Assembly: GCA_030066795.1 (NCBI GenBank)
Contig: JASJAW010000023.1
Span: 61,991-125,990, forward strand
DNA length: 64,000 nucleotides
Direction of reading: 5' to 3'
Source: Dinoroseobacter sp.
Lineage (GTDB): Bacteria; Pseudomonadota; Alphaproteobacteria; Rhodobacterales; Rhodobacteraceae
Part shown: positions 43,711-52,772 of the stretch, piece after piece
Layout: each line of letters starts with the position of its first letter
How positions within the stretch are numbered: position 1 is the first letter of the stretch
Position numbers and translations under genes: made by a program
The notes under the pieces: model-generated
Seen by the model: only the letters and a program-made list of their open reading frames with translations
Told to the model about the DNA's origin: nothing
Databases searched by the model: none

Positions 43711-46509
43711 ATGGCGTTTGGCAAGGGACATCACCTTCATCTGATTGACGGATCGGCCTTTATTTTCAGGGCCTATCACGCTCTGCCACCGTTGACGCGT
43801 AAGTCTGATGGGCTGCCGATCGGAGCGGTCTCGGGCTTCTGCAATATGCTCCAGCGCTATGTTGAGGGGAACACGGGAGCCGACGCGCCCACCCATGTTG
43901 CGGTTATCTTCGACAAGGGCTCCTATACATTCCGAAACGACATGTATGACCAGTACAAGGCCAACCGGGAGGCTATGCCTGAAGACCTGCGTCCCCAGAT
44001 CCCGCTGACGCGACAGGCTACCGCGGCCTTCAACATCGCCTGCGAAGAGATGGAGGGATACGAGGCCGACGACATCATCGCGACTCTGGCGTGTCAGGCC
44101 CGCGACGCGGGCGGGCAGGTGACGATCATCAGCTCAGATAAGGACCTGATGCAGCTCGTGGGCGACGGTGTCGAGATGCTCGACGCCATGAAAAACCGCC
44201 GCATCGATCGAGACGGTGTATTTGAGAAGTTTGGCGTAGGGCCGGAGCGCGTGGTCGATGTGCAGGCATTGGCTGGCGACAGTGTCGACAATGTACCCGG
44301 GGCACCGGGCATCGGGGTTAAAACTGCGGCACTGTTGATCAACGAGTATGGCTCGCTCGAAGATCTGTTGGATCGTGCGAACGAAATCAAACAGCCCAAG
44401 CGGCGTCAGACATTGATCGACCATCGCGCGCAGATCGAATTATCGAAGCGGCTGGTGCAGCTTGATTGCGAAACACCGCTCGATTTCGGCTTGGATGATT
44501 TGGAAGTACGCGACCCCGACCCCGAAAAGCTGATGGGGTTCCTCGCGGAAATGGAGTTCCGCACGCTTTCGAAACGCATCGCGGCGGTGCTCGATGTCGA
44601 ACCGCCAGCAATCGCGGAAGTCGCTCCGACCGCCCCCGAGACGCCGGATGCCCCGGAGATGCCGCCAATAGATCCTGCGAAGTATATCACGATCCGCGAT
44701 GCGGCGACGCTGCAGGAGTGGATCGCGAAAGCCCATGCCCGGGGCTATGTCGCGGTCGATACCGAAACGACTTCATTGGATGAAATGCAGGCCGAACTGG
44801 TGGGCGTGTGCCTGTGCATCGATCCCGGGGAGGCCGCCTATCTGCCGTTGACCCATAAGGCCGAAGCCGGAGAGGGGCTCTTTGGCAGCGCCGCATTGGC
44901 GGACGGCCAGATGCCGCTGGAGGAGGCACTGGCTCTTCTGAAGCCCTTGCTTGAGGACACGAGCGTTCTCAAGATCGGGCAGAACATGAAATATGACTTT
45001 AAGATCCTCGCGCGCTACGGGATCACGGTTGCCCCGATCGAGGATACAATGCTGCTGTCTTATGCGCTCCACGCGGGGTTGCACGGGCACGGGATGGATC
45101 GTCTGGCGGAAAGCTATCTCGACCATGTGCCAATCCCGATCAAGGAGCTTCTGGGCACCGGGAAATCTGCGATCACATTCGATAGGGTGCCGATTGACAA
45201 GGCGACGTCTTATGCCGCTGAAGATGCAGATATCACCTTGCGGCTCTGGCAAACCTTCAAACCACGCCTGCACGCGGCGCAGGTCACGCGCGTCTATGAG
45301 CGGCTGGAACGGCCCATGGTGCCTGTTCTGGCCGCGATGGAAATGTCTGGCATCAAGGTGGACCGCGATACGCTCTCGCGTATGTCCAACGCTTTCGCCC
45401 AGAAAATGGCGGGGCTGGAGGCCGATATTCACGAGTTGGCGGGGCAGAGCTTCAATGTAGGCAGTCCCGCGCAACTGGGGGAAATCCTGTTTGAAAAAAT
45501 GGGTTTTGAAGGTGGCAAGAAGGGCAAATCCGGCAAGTGGTCGACCCCGGCGGATGTGCTGGAGGATCTTGCGACCGAGCACGACCTGCCGCGCCGCGTG
45601 CTGGACTGGCGCCAGCTGTCAAAACTGAAGTCGACCTACACTGACGCGCTTCAGGATCACATCAATCCCGAGACCGGGCGGGTCCACACGTCTTACTCTA
45701 TCGCAGGGGCTAATACGGGGCGTCTGGCCTCCACAGACCCAAATCTGCAGAACATCCCGATCCGGACCGAGGAAGGTCGCCGGATTCGTGAGGCCTTCGT
45801 GGCGGAGTCTGGCAACATTCTGATTTCGCTTGACTACTCTCAGATCGAGCTGCGTATCCTGGCCCATATCGCCGGCATCGACGCGTTGAAAAAAGCGTTC
45901 CGCGAGGGGCTGGATATTCATGCGATGACGGCTTCGGAGATGTTCGATGTCCCGCTGGACGAGATGACCCCGGATGTACGCCGGCAGGCCAAGGCGATCA
46001 ATTTCGGGGTGATCTACGGCATCTCGGCCTTCGGACTGGCACGCAACCTGCGCATCCCTCGCGACGAGGCGAAGACGTTCATCGACACGTATTTCGAACG
46101 CTTCCCCGGCATTCGGCGCTACATGGATGACACCACGGCATTCGCCAAGGAAAACAAATACGTCCAGACGCTCTTTGGGCGCAAAATCCACACGCCTGAA
46201 ATTGCCGCCAAGGGCCCGGGGGCAGGCTTTGCGAAGCGGGCCGCGATCAACGCGCCAATTCAGGGAACAGCGGCGGACATCATCCGTCGGGCCATGATCC
46301 GGATGCCGGATGCGATAGACGGCCTGCCTGCCAAGATGCTTTTGCAGGTCCATGATGAATTGATCTTCGAGGTGGAAGAAAACGCCGCCGACGAAGTAAT
46401 CGATCGTGTGCGTGAGGTTATGGAAAGCGCCGCAGAGCCTGCCGTAAAACTTGATGTGCCGTTGGTTGTGGATGCGGGCAAGGGCGCGAATTGGGCCGAA
46501 GCGCATTGA
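43711..46509 (+). CDS. polA: DNA polymerase I
   Basis: This 932-residue protein has all three domains. The 5' nuclease has 'LIDGSAFIFRAYHALPPLTR' and 'YEADDIIATLA'. The 3'-5' proofreading exonuclease is intact by its DxE motif ('AVDTETTSLDEMQAELVGV') and 'GQNMKYDFKIL'. The family A polymerase has motif A 'LDYSQIELRILAHIAG', motif B 'RRQAKAINFGVIYGIS' and motif C 'LQVHDELIFEV'. It removes RNA primers and fills repair gaps, including those left by UvrABC. rluE starts 4 bp after its stop. Confidence 0.98.
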   Translation: MAFGKGHHLHLIDGSAFIFRAYHALPPLTRKSDGLPIGAVSGFCNMLQRYVEGNTGADAPTHVAVIFDKGSYTFRNDMYDQYKANREAMPEDLRPQIPLTRQATAAFNIACEEMEGYEADDIIATLACQARDAGGQVTIISSDKDLMQLVGDGVEMLDAMKNRRIDRDGVFEKFGVGPERVVDVQALAGDSVDNVPGAPGIGVKTAALLINEYGSLEDLLDRANEIKQPKRRQTLIDHRAQIELSKRLVQLDCETPLDFGLDDLEVRDPDPEKLMGFLAEMEFRTLSKRIAAVLDVEPPAIAEVAPTAPETPDAPEMPPIDPAKYITIRDAATLQEWIAKAHARGYVAVDTETTSLDEMQAELVGVCLCIDPGEAAYLPLTHKAEAGEGLFGSAALADGQMPLEEALALLKPLLEDTSVLKIGQNMKYDFKILARYGITVAPIEDTMLLSYALHAGLHGHGMDRLAESYLDHVPIPIKELLGTGKSAITFDRVPIDKATSYAAEDADITLRLWQTFKPRLHAAQVTRVYERLERPMVPVLAAMEMSGIKVDRDTLSRMSNAFAQKMAGLEADIHELAGQSFNVGSPAQLGEILFEKMGFEGGKKGKSGKWSTPADVLEDLATEHDLPRRVLDWRQLSKLKSTYTDALQDHINPETGRVHTSYSIAGANTGRLASTDPNLQNIPIRTEEGRRIREAFVAESGNILISLDYSQIELRILAHIAGIDALKKAFREGLDIHAMTASEMFDVPLDEMTPDVRRQAKAINFGVIYGISAFGLARNLRIPRDEAKTFIDTYFERFPGIRRYMDDTTAFAKENKYVQTLFGRKIHTPEIAAKGPGAGFAKRAAINAPIQGTAADIIRRAMIRMPDAIDGLPAKMLLQVHDELIFEVEENAADEVIDRVREVMESAAEPAVKLDVPLVVDAGKGANWAEAH

Positions 46510-46513
46510 GGCG

Positions 46514-47050
46514 ATGCTGATCGCCTTCAACAAGCCGATGAACGTGCTCAGCCAGTTTACCTCCGAAGGGGGGTGGCCGGGGCTGAAAGACTATATCGAG
46601 CTACCCGGAGTTTACGCGGCAGGTCGGCTGGATCGGGACAGCGAGGGGCTGTTGCTTCTGACCGACAACGGCAAACTTCAGGCACGTATCGCCTCCCCTA
46701 AATCGAAGCTGCCAAAAACCTATCTTGTGCAGGTTGAAGGTGTTCCGGATGAGGCGGCGATCCGAGAGTTGAACGCAGGTGTCGTTCTGAAGGATGGACG
46801 AACCCGACCGGCGCGCGCTCGGGAAATCGCGGCACCCGACCTATGGCCACGCACCCCGCCCGTCCGCATGCGCAAGACAGTGCCGGACAGTTGGATCGAG
46901 CTGACAATCACCGAAGGCAAGAACCGGCAGGTCCGGCGGATGTGCGCAGCTGTTGGCTTCCCCTGCCTCAGGCTCGTCCGCTGGCGCGTTGGGAACTGGT
47001 CGCTCGATGGGCTGGAACCCGGGGCTTGGACAGAGGTGCCGGAAGCCTGA
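46514..47050 (+). CDS. rluE: 23S rRNA pseudouridine synthase, RluE-like
   Basis: This 178-residue single-domain pseudouridine synthase of the RsuA/RluE group has no S4 domain. The catalytic Asp40 lies in 'AAGRLDRDSEGLLLLTD', and 'ITEGKNRQVRRMCAAVGFPC' is the conserved C-terminal motif. In E. coli RluE makes pseudouridine 2457 of 23S rRNA. ATG 46514 follows TGAGGCG that overlaps the polA stop, suggesting coupling. It converges with the DUF2798 gene (12 bp). Confidence 0.93.
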   Translation: MLIAFNKPMNVLSQFTSEGGWPGLKDYIELPGVYAAGRLDRDSEGLLLLTDNGKLQARIASPKSKLPKTYLVQVEGVPDEAAIRELNAGVVLKDGRTRPARAREIAAPDLWPRTPPVRMRKTVPDSWIELTITEGKNRQVRRMCAAVGFPCLRLVRWRVGNWSLDGLEPGAWTEVPEA

Positions 47051-47062
47051 AGACGCGGAATT

Positions 47063-47377
47063 CTACGCGTTCGGTTGCGCGGTGACACGGGCCACAAGTT
47101 TGCGGGCAATCGGCGCAACGAATAGCGCAGAGGGAAACGCAACCGCCCACGCAAACGCCCAGGCTTCCATCCAGATGCCAAAAAAGCCGTCCACGAGGCC
47201 GAGCGCTTTGTAGCTCACAAGGCCGGAGACGATAAGCGACATGAACCCGGACAGGATCAGCGCAAAAAGATACGGAGCGAATTTGGCAGGGAGCAACGGG
47301 TCAGCGTCCTTTCGCGCAACGCAGGGTGTTTTCGTTTTGCAGCAAGGGCCACGGTGGGTTTGTACGATGTCCGCCAT
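47063..47377 (-). CDS. DUF2798 family membrane protein
   Basis: This 104-residue protein has two membrane helices (about residues 34-55 and 70-92). The sequence 'MSLIVSGLVSYKALGLVDGF' followed by 'WMEAWAFAWAVAFPSALFVA' is the DUF2798 pattern. The N-terminal 30 residues hold four cysteines ('PCCKTKTPC' with a further spacing) not needed in the family and possibly metal-binding. The function is unknown. It is a single gene. Confidence 0.8.
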   Translation of the reverse strand: MADIVQTHRGPCCKTKTPCVARKDADPLLPAKFAPYLFALILSGFMSLIVSGLVSYKALGLVDGFFGIWMEAWAFAWAVAFPSALFVAPIARKLVARVTAQPNA

Positions 47378-47413
47378 GGTTAGAACAGTGACGAAATCAC
47401 CATTCGAACCGGG

Positions 47414-47983
47414 TTATCCAAGTTCCGCTGCCAGCTGTATCGGGAAGAACTGCCCGGCTGAACGCAGCCCGAACCACTCGGCTCCGTCATGGGGCTCAAC
47501 CGTCCCGATATCGACGAGCCTGTAGAAGCTCTTGCGGTCGATCAGCGCCTCGAGTCCGCGCCGGATATGCACATATGGCGACGGCTCTCCGGTGTCCGCA
47601 TCGCGTGTCACGCGGATCGGATTTTCCGGTCCGGCATCGGTCTGATCGCCGACATGGGTCGTAAAGCGGATTATCTGGTCAGGACCTGTGTTATCCACTT
47701 CGAAATCTGTCGCGACGAACGGCGCATCCTCAACGGTTATGCCGACTTTTTCAACCGGCGTGACAAGGAAGAATTTGCCATCTTCCAGCTTCAGGATGGA
47801 GGAAAAGAGTTTTACCAAAGGCGCCCTGCCAATCGGCGAGCCGTTATAGAACCATGTGCCGTCGCGCGCGATCCGCATATCCAGATCGCCACAAAACGGC
47901 GGGTCCCATAAGTGGACCGGCGGCGGGCCTTTTTTTGCGGCTTTCTGTGCGGCTTGCGCCAAGCCGTCGGCGGTGGGTGTCAC
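47414..47983 (-). CDS. DUF1285 family protein
   Basis: This 189-residue cytoplasmic protein contains family landmarks 'DLDMRIARDGTWFYNGSPIG' and 'DGKFFLVTPVEKVGI'. The rest is beta-rich, and members are annotated only as DUF1285. The gene is divergent from moxR with 90 bp between their starts, an arrangement I recall as common in Rhodobacterales, so a link to the MoxR operon is possible but unproven. Confidence 0.85.
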   Translation of the reverse strand: MTPTADGLAQAAQKAAKKGPPPVHLWDPPFCGDLDMRIARDGTWFYNGSPIGRAPLVKLFSSILKLEDGKFFLVTPVEKVGITVEDAPFVATDFEVDNTGPDQIIRFTTHVGDQTDAGPENPIRVTRDADTGEPSPYVHIRRGLEALIDRKSFYRLVDIGTVEPHDGAEWFGLRSAGQFFPIQLAAELG

Positions 47984-48073
47984 AGCGAAGTGTCCCCTAT
48001 TATTTTGTCATTTGTCTCTGGGATAATAGTTCCCTTAAATGAGATACAACAACGGCGTCGCAAGGAGGGCGGT

Positions 48074-49078
48074 ATGTCTGACGAGAATCTGGTCGCGGAG
48101 ATCGAAACCCTGGGCGCCAAGCTGGCAGATGCAAAAGCCTCGATTGGCACGCAAATCATTGGCCAGCCTACCGTTGTTGATCTGTCTCTGAACGCGATGC
48201 TTTCGGGCGGTCATGCGTTGTTGATGGGTTTGCCGGGCCTGGGTAAGACGTTGCTGGTGGAAACGCTCAGTACCGTGATGGGGATGAGCGCGAATCGCGT
48301 TCAGTTCACGCCGGACCTGATGCCCGCAGATATCCTCGGCTCAGAAGTGCTGGAAACCGCTGCCGATGGCGCGCGCTCTTTCCGTTTTCTGGAAGGTCCG
48401 ATCTTTTGTCAGCTTCTGATGGCGGACGAGATCAACCGCGCCTCGCCGCGGACCCAGTCAGCTCTGCTGCAGGCGATGCAGGAGAAGGAAGTGACCATCG
48501 CAGGCGAGCACCGCCCTCTGCCAGCCCCGTTCCACGTGCTCGCCACACAGAACCCGATTGAACAGGAAGGCACCTATCCGCTGCCGGAAGCCCAGCTTGA
48601 CCGGTTCTTGCTGCGCATCGATGTGGACTACCCTGATCGCGAGACAGAGAAGGGCATCCTGATGGCCACAACCGGTGTGGAGGGTGGTCAGGCTCATCAA
48701 GTGTTCACCGGCGAAGACCTGATCCGCGCGCAGGACGTCGTGCGCCGGATGCCCGTCGGTGATGCGGTTGTGGAAATGATCCTGGATCTCGTGCGCTCCT
48801 GCCGCCCGAATGAGCCTGAAGCGATGGATATCGTTTCCAAATCCGTGGCCTGGGGGCCGGGCCCTCGTGCTGCGCAGTCTTTGATGCTCTGTGCCCGCGC
48901 CCGTGCGTTGCTTGACGGACGTCTTGCGCCGTCGGCGGAGGATGTGGCGGCCCTTGCGCGTCCGATCCTCAGCCACCGCATGGCGCTGAGTTTTGCCGCC
49001 CGGGCCGAAGGGGTGGTGCTGGAGGAGGTGATCGATGCGGTAACGCGCTCCGTCACCCGGATTGAGCAGGCCGCGTGA
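48074..49078 (+). CDS. MoxR family AAA+ ATPase
   Basis: This 334-residue ATPase has Walker A 'GLPGLGKT' at 52-59, Walker B 'LLMADEINRASPRTQSALLQ', sensor 1 'VLATQNPIEQEGTYPLPEAQ' and the C-terminal helical lid. MoxR proteins act as chaperone-like machines that mature protein complexes, usually together with DUF58/VWA partners encoded beside them, as here. ATG 48074 follows AAGGAGGG; longer frames upstream lack a ribosome site and overlap the DUF1285 gene. The stop overlaps the DUF58 gene by 4 bp. Confidence 0.95.
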   Translation: MSDENLVAEIETLGAKLADAKASIGTQIIGQPTVVDLSLNAMLSGGHALLMGLPGLGKTLLVETLSTVMGMSANRVQFTPDLMPADILGSEVLETAADGARSFRFLEGPIFCQLLMADEINRASPRTQSALLQAMQEKEVTIAGEHRPLPAPFHVLATQNPIEQEGTYPLPEAQLDRFLLRIDVDYPDRETEKGILMATTGVEGGQAHQVFTGEDLIRAQDVVRRMPVGDAVVEMILDLVRSCRPNEPEAMDIVSKSVAWGPGPRAAQSLMLCARARALLDGRLAPSAEDVAALARPILSHRMALSFAARAEGVVLEEVIDAVTRSVTRIEQAA

Positions 49079-49977
49079 GCCGACCGAAGTACTCCGAGGC
49101 GCTTCATACCCCTGACAGCCTGCGCCACCGGTCCGAGACGGTCTCGGGCAGCCTTCCGCCGCTTATGCTGGAGGCAGAGCACCTTGCCGCGACCATCATG
49201 CTTGGTCATCACGGACGCAAACGCTCTGGGATGGGAGACGAGTTCTGGCAATACCGCCCGGCGGAAGTGGGCGATGGTGTGCGGACAATTGACTGGCGTC
49301 GTTCGGCGCGCGCGGACACCCCTTTCGTACGGGAAAAGGAATGGCAGGCGGCGCAGTCGCTGATGATCTGGGTTGATGACTCGGCCTCGATGGCTTTCAC
49401 GGGCGGCCGGGACCGTCCGTCCAAACTCCGACGGGCCCAGACGCTGTCGATGGCGCTGGCGATCCTGTCGATCCGTGCGGGTGAGCGGGTGGGCCTCACC
49501 ACGCTGCATGAGCCGCCCAAGGCCGGTAACATCCAGCTGATCCGTCTGGCGCAGGCCCTGATGGACCCGGTTGAGCCCGACGACTATGGAAGTCCGGTTT
49601 TCACGCAAATGCCTTCCGGCGCCCGCGCAGCGTTCTTTTCGGATTTTCTTGGCGATACGGCTGGCGTGGAAAAGGCGCTGACCAGTGCTGCAGATCGCGG
49701 GGTGAAGGGGGCGTTGGTGATGATCCTCGATCCCGACGAAGAGGCCTTCCCCTATGATGGACGGACTGTTTTTGAGTCGATGTCCGGCGCGATCCGGTTC
49801 GAGACTCTGAAAGCCAAGGGACTGCGTGAGGCCTACATAGAACGTCTTGCGGCGCGCAAGGACGCGTTGGAGACGCTCTGTCGTCGCACAGGTTGGCGGC
49901 TTGACATTCACCACACTGATCACGCGCCCGAAGAAGCGCTGCTTTGGCTCTACCACGCGTTGGAGAGGGTGCGCTGA
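49075..49977 (+). CDS. DUF58 domain protein
   Basis: This 300-residue protein has the DUF58 core 'GDGVRTIDWRRSARADTPFV' and a VWA-like fold starting 'LMIWVDDSASM', where DxSxS can form a metal ion site. Members pair with MoxR ATPases. Its start overlaps moxR and its stop overlaps the next gene (TGATG), so all are translated in a coupled chain. Confidence 0.92.
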   Translation: MSRPKYSEALHTPDSLRHRSETVSGSLPPLMLEAEHLAATIMLGHHGRKRSGMGDEFWQYRPAEVGDGVRTIDWRRSARADTPFVREKEWQAAQSLMIWVDDSASMAFTGGRDRPSKLRRAQTLSMALAILSIRAGERVGLTTLHEPPKAGNIQLIRLAQALMDPVEPDDYGSPVFTQMPSGARAAFFSDFLGDTAGVEKALTSAADRGVKGALVMILDPDEEAFPYDGRTVFESMSGAIRFETLKAKGLREAYIERLAARKDALETLCRRTGWRLDIHHTDHAPEEALLWLYHALERVR

Positions 49978-52772
49978 TGTTTGCAATCGGTCCTGTCGCC
50001 TTCGCAACGCCGTGGTTGCTTAGTCTGCTGATCGCATTGCCGATCCTATGGTTGATCCTGCGTGCTGTCCCTCCGGCGCCGATCACACGGCGCTTTCCCG
50101 GGGTTGCGTTGCTGTTGGGGCTCGAAGATCCCGAAGCCGAAACCGACAAGACGCCCTGGTGGTTGCTGCTGTTGCGGGCTCTGGCGGTCGCAGCCATGAT
50201 CATCGGTTTCGCCGGCCCAGTCCTGAATCCAGATGAGCGGACGCCCGGGCAGGGTCCTTTGCTGGTCGTGGCGGATGCGAGTTGGGCTTCGGCGCGGGAC
50301 TGGTCGGATCGGCGCGAGCGGCTGGATGCTCTGCTTGCAGAGGCTGCCCGGGACGGTCGACCGGTGGCGCTCTTGCAATTGACCGATCTCCCGGCACCCG
50401 AATTGGCTTTCGGAACACCCGAGGCGCTGCGCGCGCGTCTCCCAGGGTTCGAGCCAAGACCTTGGCCGGTTCAGACCGACGCTGTTCTGGACTGGCTCGC
50501 ACAGGTTGAGGGGACGTTCGACACGTTCTGGATGTCCGATGGCTTGGGGTATGACGGGCGCGATGCGCTGCTGGAGGCGTTTGAAGCCCGAGGCGCGGTG
50601 CGCGTGTTTGAAAGCCCGCGCGTTGCCTACGCACTGCGTCCACCGGTGATCGATGGGCGCGAAGTGACCGTTGATGTCCTGCGCAACGGGGGTATTGCCG
50701 ACGCCAGCGTGATGGTGATCGCGCGTGGCCCGGGTCCAAACGGGATCAGCCGTGAGCTCGGTCGCGCCGAAGTAACTTTTGAGGAAGGCGCGCGGATCGC
50801 GCCTGCTTCCTTCGAGCTGCCACCGGAATTGCGCAACCGTGTAACCCAGTTCGAAATTCCCGGTCAGCCGACCGCCGGGGCGGTGACGTTGGCTGACGAC
50901 GGCTTGCGCCGCCGGGAGATTGCGTTGTTCACCGGGCGGGACGACCGCGAGGGACTGGAGCTTCTGACGCCGCTCCATTACCTGCGGCGCGCCTTGGCTC
51001 CCACTGCGGACCTGATGGAAGTACCGTTCGGGGATGCACTGCTGGCCAACCCGGATGTGGTCATCCTTGCCGATGTCGCCCAGTTGGCCGAAGCGGAAGC
51101 GCGCGCGCTGACCGATTGGGTGGAACAGGGCGGGTTGCTGTTGCGATTTGCCGGCCCCCGGCTTGCAGCCTCGGAAGTGTCGCGGGCAGAGGAAGACCCG
51201 CTGATGCCGGTGCGCCTGCGCGCTGGCGGGCGGTCTGTCGGGGGCGCGATGAGCTGGGGTGAGCCCAAGACATTGCGGGCGTTTGGCGAGACCTCCCCGT
51301 TTTTCGGGCTGGCAATCCCCGAGGAGGTGGTTGTGACGGCACAGGTGATGGCGCAGCCAGACCCGGACTTGCCGCAACGGGTCATCGCCTCATTGACCGA
51401 TGGCACGCCGCTTGTGACGCGCAAGCCTGTGGGACAAGGACAGGTTGTACTGATGCATGTCACAGCTAATGCAGAATGGTCGACGCTGCCGCTGTCGGGT
51501 CTGTTTGTGCAGATGCTGGAGCGGTTGGCGGTCTCGTCGCGCCCGGCCGCCCTCACCGCTGAGGCGCTTGCCGGTACCGTCTGGATCCCAGAGCGCCTTC
51601 TCGGGCCGTTCGGATCGCTCGAAGAAGCCGGGCAGCTGGCTGGAATTGCGGGCGAGACGCTGGCCGAGGCGCCGTTGGGAGCCGAAGTGCCACCTGGTCT
51701 TTACGCTGGTTCCGACCGGGTACTCGCCAGAAATGTGATGGGACCGGAGAGCGAAATCGCGGCGACCAGCTGGCCCGCTCGCATTTCCGTTGAGGGATTG
51801 GAGTCCACCCGCGACCAGCCGTTGGCAGGATGGCTGCTGACCTTGGCGCTCATTCTGTTGGCGCTGGATATAATAGCGGCCCTCTGGTTGTCTGGACGGC
51901 TGCGTCAGGGTACGCGCGGTGGCGTAACTGGTGCATTCATTGTCGCTATGCTGGCTGGAAATGCCGCCAGCACAGGACCCGCGTGGGCACAGGATGGGCC
52001 TTCGTCCTCACTTGACGATCAGCTTGCGTTGCAGGCGACTACAGATGTCGTGCTCGCGCATGTCATTACGGGCGACCGCGCCGTTGACGATATCGCATTG
52101 GCCGGACTGCGTGGACTGAGCCAGGTTCTGACAAATCGCACGTCCATCGAGCCCGCAGAGCCATTGTCGGTGAATATCGAAACCGATGAACTGGCATTCT
52201 TCCCTTTTCTGTATTGGCCGATCACCGAGCGGCAGAGCCTCCCGTCTCCGGAGGCCTATGCCAAGTTGAACCGCTATCTGCGGGGGGGTGGGATGATCCT
52301 GTTTGACACCCGGGACGCGGATGTCGCGCAATTCAATACCGACACCCCGGGTATGCGCATGTTGCGGCGGTTGGCAGCGCCGCTGGACGTGCCGCCGCTC
52401 GAACCCTTGCCGCAGGATCATGTTCTGACGCGCACCTTCTACCTGCTGCAGGATTTTCCGGGCCGTTACACGTCGCGCACACTCTGGGTGGAGGCCGCAC
52501 CACCGGATGCCGAACAGGTCGACGGGATGCCCTTCCGCAACCTTAACGACGGTGTGACGCCGCTGGTGGTCGGTGGAAATGACTGGGCCTCGGCATGGGC
52601 CGTGAGCGACGACGGGCGCGAGCTGGTGCCCATCGGGCGCGGGTTCTCGGGCCGTCAGCAACGTGAACTGTCTTACCGGTTCGGGGTAAACCTGATCATG
52701 CACGTCCTGACCGGAAACTATAAATCCGATCAGGTGCATGTGCCGGCTCTTCTCGAAAGGCTTGGGCAATGA
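49977..52772 (+). CDS. BatA-like membrane protein with C-terminal DUF4159 domain
   Basis: This 931-residue protein begins with two helices of the BatA/aerotolerance N-terminal type ('FATPWLLSLLIALPILWLIL' and 'LLLLRALAVAAMIIGFAGPV'), then a VWA-like part lacking a clear metal site ('LLVVADASWASARDWSD'). A middle region holds a glutamine-amidotransferase-like segment ('ALTDWVEQGGLLLRFAGPRL'). Two more helices follow at about 615-640 and 650-675, then a DUF4159 domain (about 690-925, 'LNRYLRGGGMILFDTRDADV'). The middle suggests an envelope protein with large periplasmic parts. Its role with MoxR is unknown. ATG 49977 overlaps the DUF58 stop. Confidence 0.88.
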   Translation: MFAIGPVAFATPWLLSLLIALPILWLILRAVPPAPITRRFPGVALLLGLEDPEAETDKTPWWLLLLRALAVAAMIIGFAGPVLNPDERTPGQGPLLVVADASWASARDWSDRRERLDALLAEAARDGRPVALLQLTDLPAPELAFGTPEALRARLPGFEPRPWPVQTDAVLDWLAQVEGTFDTFWMSDGLGYDGRDALLEAFEARGAVRVFESPRVAYALRPPVIDGREVTVDVLRNGGIADASVMVIARGPGPNGISRELGRAEVTFEEGARIAPASFELPPELRNRVTQFEIPGQPTAGAVTLADDGLRRREIALFTGRDDREGLELLTPLHYLRRALAPTADLMEVPFGDALLANPDVVILADVAQLAEAEARALTDWVEQGGLLLRFAGPRLAASEVSRAEEDPLMPVRLRAGGRSVGGAMSWGEPKTLRAFGETSPFFGLAIPEEVVVTAQVMAQPDPDLPQRVIASLTDGTPLVTRKPVGQGQVVLMHVTANAEWSTLPLSGLFVQMLERLAVSSRPAALTAEALAGTVWIPERLLGPFGSLEEAGQLAGIAGETLAEAPLGAEVPPGLYAGSDRVLARNVMGPESEIAATSWPARISVEGLESTRDQPLAGWLLTLALILLALDIIAALWLSGRLRQGTRGGVTGAFIVAMLAGNAASTGPAWAQDGPSSSLDDQLALQATTDVVLAHVITGDRAVDDIALAGLRGLSQVLTNRTSIEPAEPLSVNIETDELAFFPFLYWPITERQSLPSPEAYAKLNRYLRGGGMILFDTRDADVAQFNTDTPGMRMLRRLAAPLDVPPLEPLPQDHVLTRTFYLLQDFPGRYTSRTLWVEAAPPDAEQVDGMPFRNLNDGVTPLVVGGNDWASAWAVSDDGRELVPIGRGFSGRQQRELSYRFGVNLIMHVLTGNYKSDQVHVPALLERLGQ

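Noticed and set aside
47691..47699. TTATCCACT, one mismatch to a DnaA box
   Set aside because: Inside the DUF1285 coding sequence and isolated.
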